A DNA stretch of 6,454 bases, taken from contig JAHIPN010000408.1 of assembly GCA_018894595.1 (NCBI GenBank), positions 1 through 6,454 of the forward strand, given 5' to 3'. Shown one piece after another: positions 5,621-6,454 of the stretch. This DNA is from a bacterium (GTDB taxonomy: Bacteria; Atribacterota; JS1; SB-45; 34-128). Every line of letters starts with the position of its first letter. Position 1 is the first letter of the stretch. Under the pieces are notes generated by a model that did not search any database, was not told where the DNA came from, and saw nothing but the letters and a program-made list of their open reading frames with translations. A program made the position numbers and the translations under genes.

Positions 5621-6007
5621 ATGCAAAAATATGAAGGTTCACATTTAGATGAATGGATGAAGTGGATTAAAGGTCAAACTTTGCCACCTCTTTGTGTTGA
5701 GCTTCTTTTAAAAAATAACCGTAGTTATTTCCTTAATAATGTATTTTACTGGGAAGACGATGATCCTATAGCAATTCTTCGAATATGGGATTTTAGAGCA
5801 ATGTCAGATGATGATATTAATGAACTAAAGAAAACTATGAATAAGATTCAAGATCGTGAGGAATACGGAAAGCCAATTAATATTCACAAGAAATTAGATT
5901 GGGCAAACTTGCGGGTTTCTAAAGATTATATTGCCTATGTTATTGAGTGGCACGATCGATTATGGCCAGGAGGTGAGATTGGATTTAAGGCAGAAATAAA
6001 AAAGTAA
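5621..6007 (+). CDS. 128-residue Trp-rich acidic protein of unknown function, partner candidate
   Basis: A strong SD, AAAGGAGAT (5608-5616), lies 6 bases (from GGAG) before ATG 5621. The protein has seven tryptophans in 128 residues and conserved-looking blocks: LDEWMKWIKGQTLPPL (9-24), ILRIWDFRAM (52-61), an acidic helix DDDINELKKTMNKIQ (63-77), KLDWANL (91-97) and YVIEWHDRLWP (106-116). No signal peptide, membrane segment or catalytic signature is visible, and I do not recognise a named family. The 59-base gap to the AbiGi-like gene holds no clear promoter or terminator, so the two are probably co-transcribed. An antitoxin or immunity role would fit its size and acidity, but this rests on position alone. 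Confidence 0.75.
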   Translation: MQKYEGSHLDEWMKWIKGQTLPPLCVELLLKNNRSYFLNNVFYWEDDDPIAILRIWDFRAMSDDDINELKKTMNKIQDREEYGKPINIHKKLDWANLRVSKDYIAYVIEWHDRLWPGGEIGFKAEIKK

Positions 6008-6258
6008 AATTCTCCAGAAACTCATGTTATAATAATAGGGGGCAGCGTCCTCTTCTATAAGAGTAGGAGAAGAGGGCAATTCTCGGGAAGTGCATCATGC
6101 TAGGAGGCGGTTAAAAAAAGAAGGATTTACCTGGAGCGAAAAATATTAATTAAATAAAGATCGAATTATATATGGCTTGGCTTCGAAAAATAATTGACAC
6201 CAATACTCTTTTCTAATCTGAAGATGAGCCTGAAACCAGTCCCTGACAGACAGAAGGT
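6008..6258 (+). other. Intergenic stretch leading to the transposase, with a gene remnant
   Basis: Apart from the hairpin at 6047-6077 this stretch holds no intact gene. The frame 6039-6149 is open and ends REVHHARRRLKKEGFTWSEKY, which reads like a protein tail but has no credible start. A possible GTG at 6090 has no SD, while AGGAGG (6102-6107) has no start codon after it. TTGACA at 6194-6199 has only TCTAAT at 12-base spacing, too close for a normal promoter. The left end of the mobile element must lie here or just outside, but no terminal repeat can be fixed because the other end is not in the window. Confidence 0.25.
6047..6077. terminator. 10-bp hairpin after the 128-residue gene (no T-run)
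   Basis: GTCCTCTTCT (6047-6056) and AGAAGAGGGC (6068-6077) pair over ten positions with one G-U, around an 11-base loop. It lies 40 bases after the stop codon of the Trp-rich gene. Neither side has a T-run, so it is a poor intrinsic terminator; RNA protection or a remnant of another element is as likely. Confidence 0.35.
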
Positions 6259-6286
6259 TTGACAGGCTAAAGGCAAGAGTCATAAT
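6259..6286 (+). promoter_or_regulatory. Promoter of the transposase gene
   Basis: A perfect -35 TTGACA (6259-6264) and CATAAT (6281-6286, 5 of 6) are 16 bases apart, predicting a start near 6293, only about 15 bases before the ATG at 6308. The very short leader has only a weak GGTGAT as a ribosome site, which would keep transposase levels low. Confidence 0.5.
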
Positions 6287-6298
6287 AGCTATATTATG
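6281..6298. promoter_or_regulatory. Operator-like palindrome over the transposase -10 box
   Basis: CATAATA (6281-6287) and TATTATG (6292-6298) are a perfect 7-bp inverted repeat around GCTA, covering the -10 box and start point. A repressor bound here would block transcription; the same stem in RNA would lie at the extreme 5' end. Self-regulation of the element is possible but not shown. Confidence 0.35.
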
Positions 6299-6307
6299 GT
6301 GATAACT

Positions 6308-6454
6308 ATGAACGACTCAAAATTAAGCAGTATTGTTGAAGTAAAGAGGTTTTTGCAAGAATCAGAGGTAATAGAATTTAAAAAGAGATTCCGAAAGGAG
6401 GCGTATCAATGGATAGAAGAGACGCTGAAAAGGTTTGATTATTTATACTTGGGC
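6308..6454 (+). CDS. N-terminus of a DDE integrase-type transposase (3' cut by window edge)
   Basis: The 49 codons visible run MNDSKLSSIVEVKRFL, then VIEFKKRFRKEAYQWIEETLKRFDYLYLG to the edge. The sequence matches my memory of the N-terminal helix-turn-helix part of integrase-core (IS481-like) transposases, where a line such as RKE-x-Y-x-W-I-x-x-TL-x-RF-x-Y precedes the DNA-binding and rve catalytic domains. The catalytic DDE residues lie beyond the window, so completeness cannot be judged. The start is ATG 6308, downstream of the TTGACA/CATAAT promoter. It marks the right side of this accessory region as mobile DNA. Confidence 0.6.
   Translation, partial: MNDSKLSSIVEVKRFLQESEVIEFKKRFRKEAYQWIEETLKRFDYLYLG

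Noticed and set aside
6191..6217. Promoter TTGACA/TCTAAT before the transposase
   Set aside because: The spacer is only 12 bases, too short for a sigma-A promoter; the pair at 6259-6286 is better.
1..6454. CRISPR array, tRNA or rRNA genes
   Set aside because: No regularly spaced direct repeats and no tRNA or rRNA hallmarks were seen on either strand by eye.

Overview
The window is AT-rich DNA with strong Shine-Dalgarno sequences (AAAGGAGG, GGGAGG, AAGGAGAT), several GTG starts and sigma-A-like promoters. This suggests a low-GC Bacillota (Clostridia/Bacilli type) chromosome or plasmid; the assignment is an inference from style, not from a marker gene. All convincing genes lie on the + strand. 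They are short, mostly uncharacterised accessory genes separated by gaps with hairpins and coding debris. The right edge enters a transposase gene, so this looks like an accessory or defence-type island.

Layout: (1) 1-560 holds the 3' end of an unidentified gene, a gap with overlapping mini-ORFs and a hairpin terminator, then a good sigma-A promoter. (2) 561-1171 holds a small three-helix membrane protein and a 43-residue charged protein, closed by an AT-only hairpin. (3) 1309-4207 is the centre of the window: a promoter region with palindromes, then three tightly coupled genes. These are a PD-(D/E)xK nuclease-like protein with a winged-helix-like insert, a soluble Hanks-type Ser/Thr kinase (GTG start, 17-bp overlap) and a 402-residue protein that reads as an eight-stranded alpha/beta barrel (GTG start, 12-bp gap). 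(4) 4181-4680 has no real gene but several inverted repeats and coding remnants. (5) 4681-6007 holds a 73-residue basic protein built of 15-residue repeats, an AbiGi/DUF2971-like protein and a 128-residue Trp-rich acidic partner. (6) 6008-6454 holds a hairpin, a promoter with an operator-like palindrome, and the first 49 codons of a probable DDE integrase-type transposase.

How they may work together (inference): the three-gene operon joins a DNA-directed effector (nuclease plus DNA-binding insert), a phosphorylation switch (kinase) and a metabolic or modifying enzyme (barrel). Translation of the three is coupled, so they probably form one functional unit, and anti-phage defence is a reasonable hypothesis. 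The membrane protein with its small partner, and the AbiGi-like protein with its partner, could be two further conflict modules. I do not recognise the three-gene combination as a named system.
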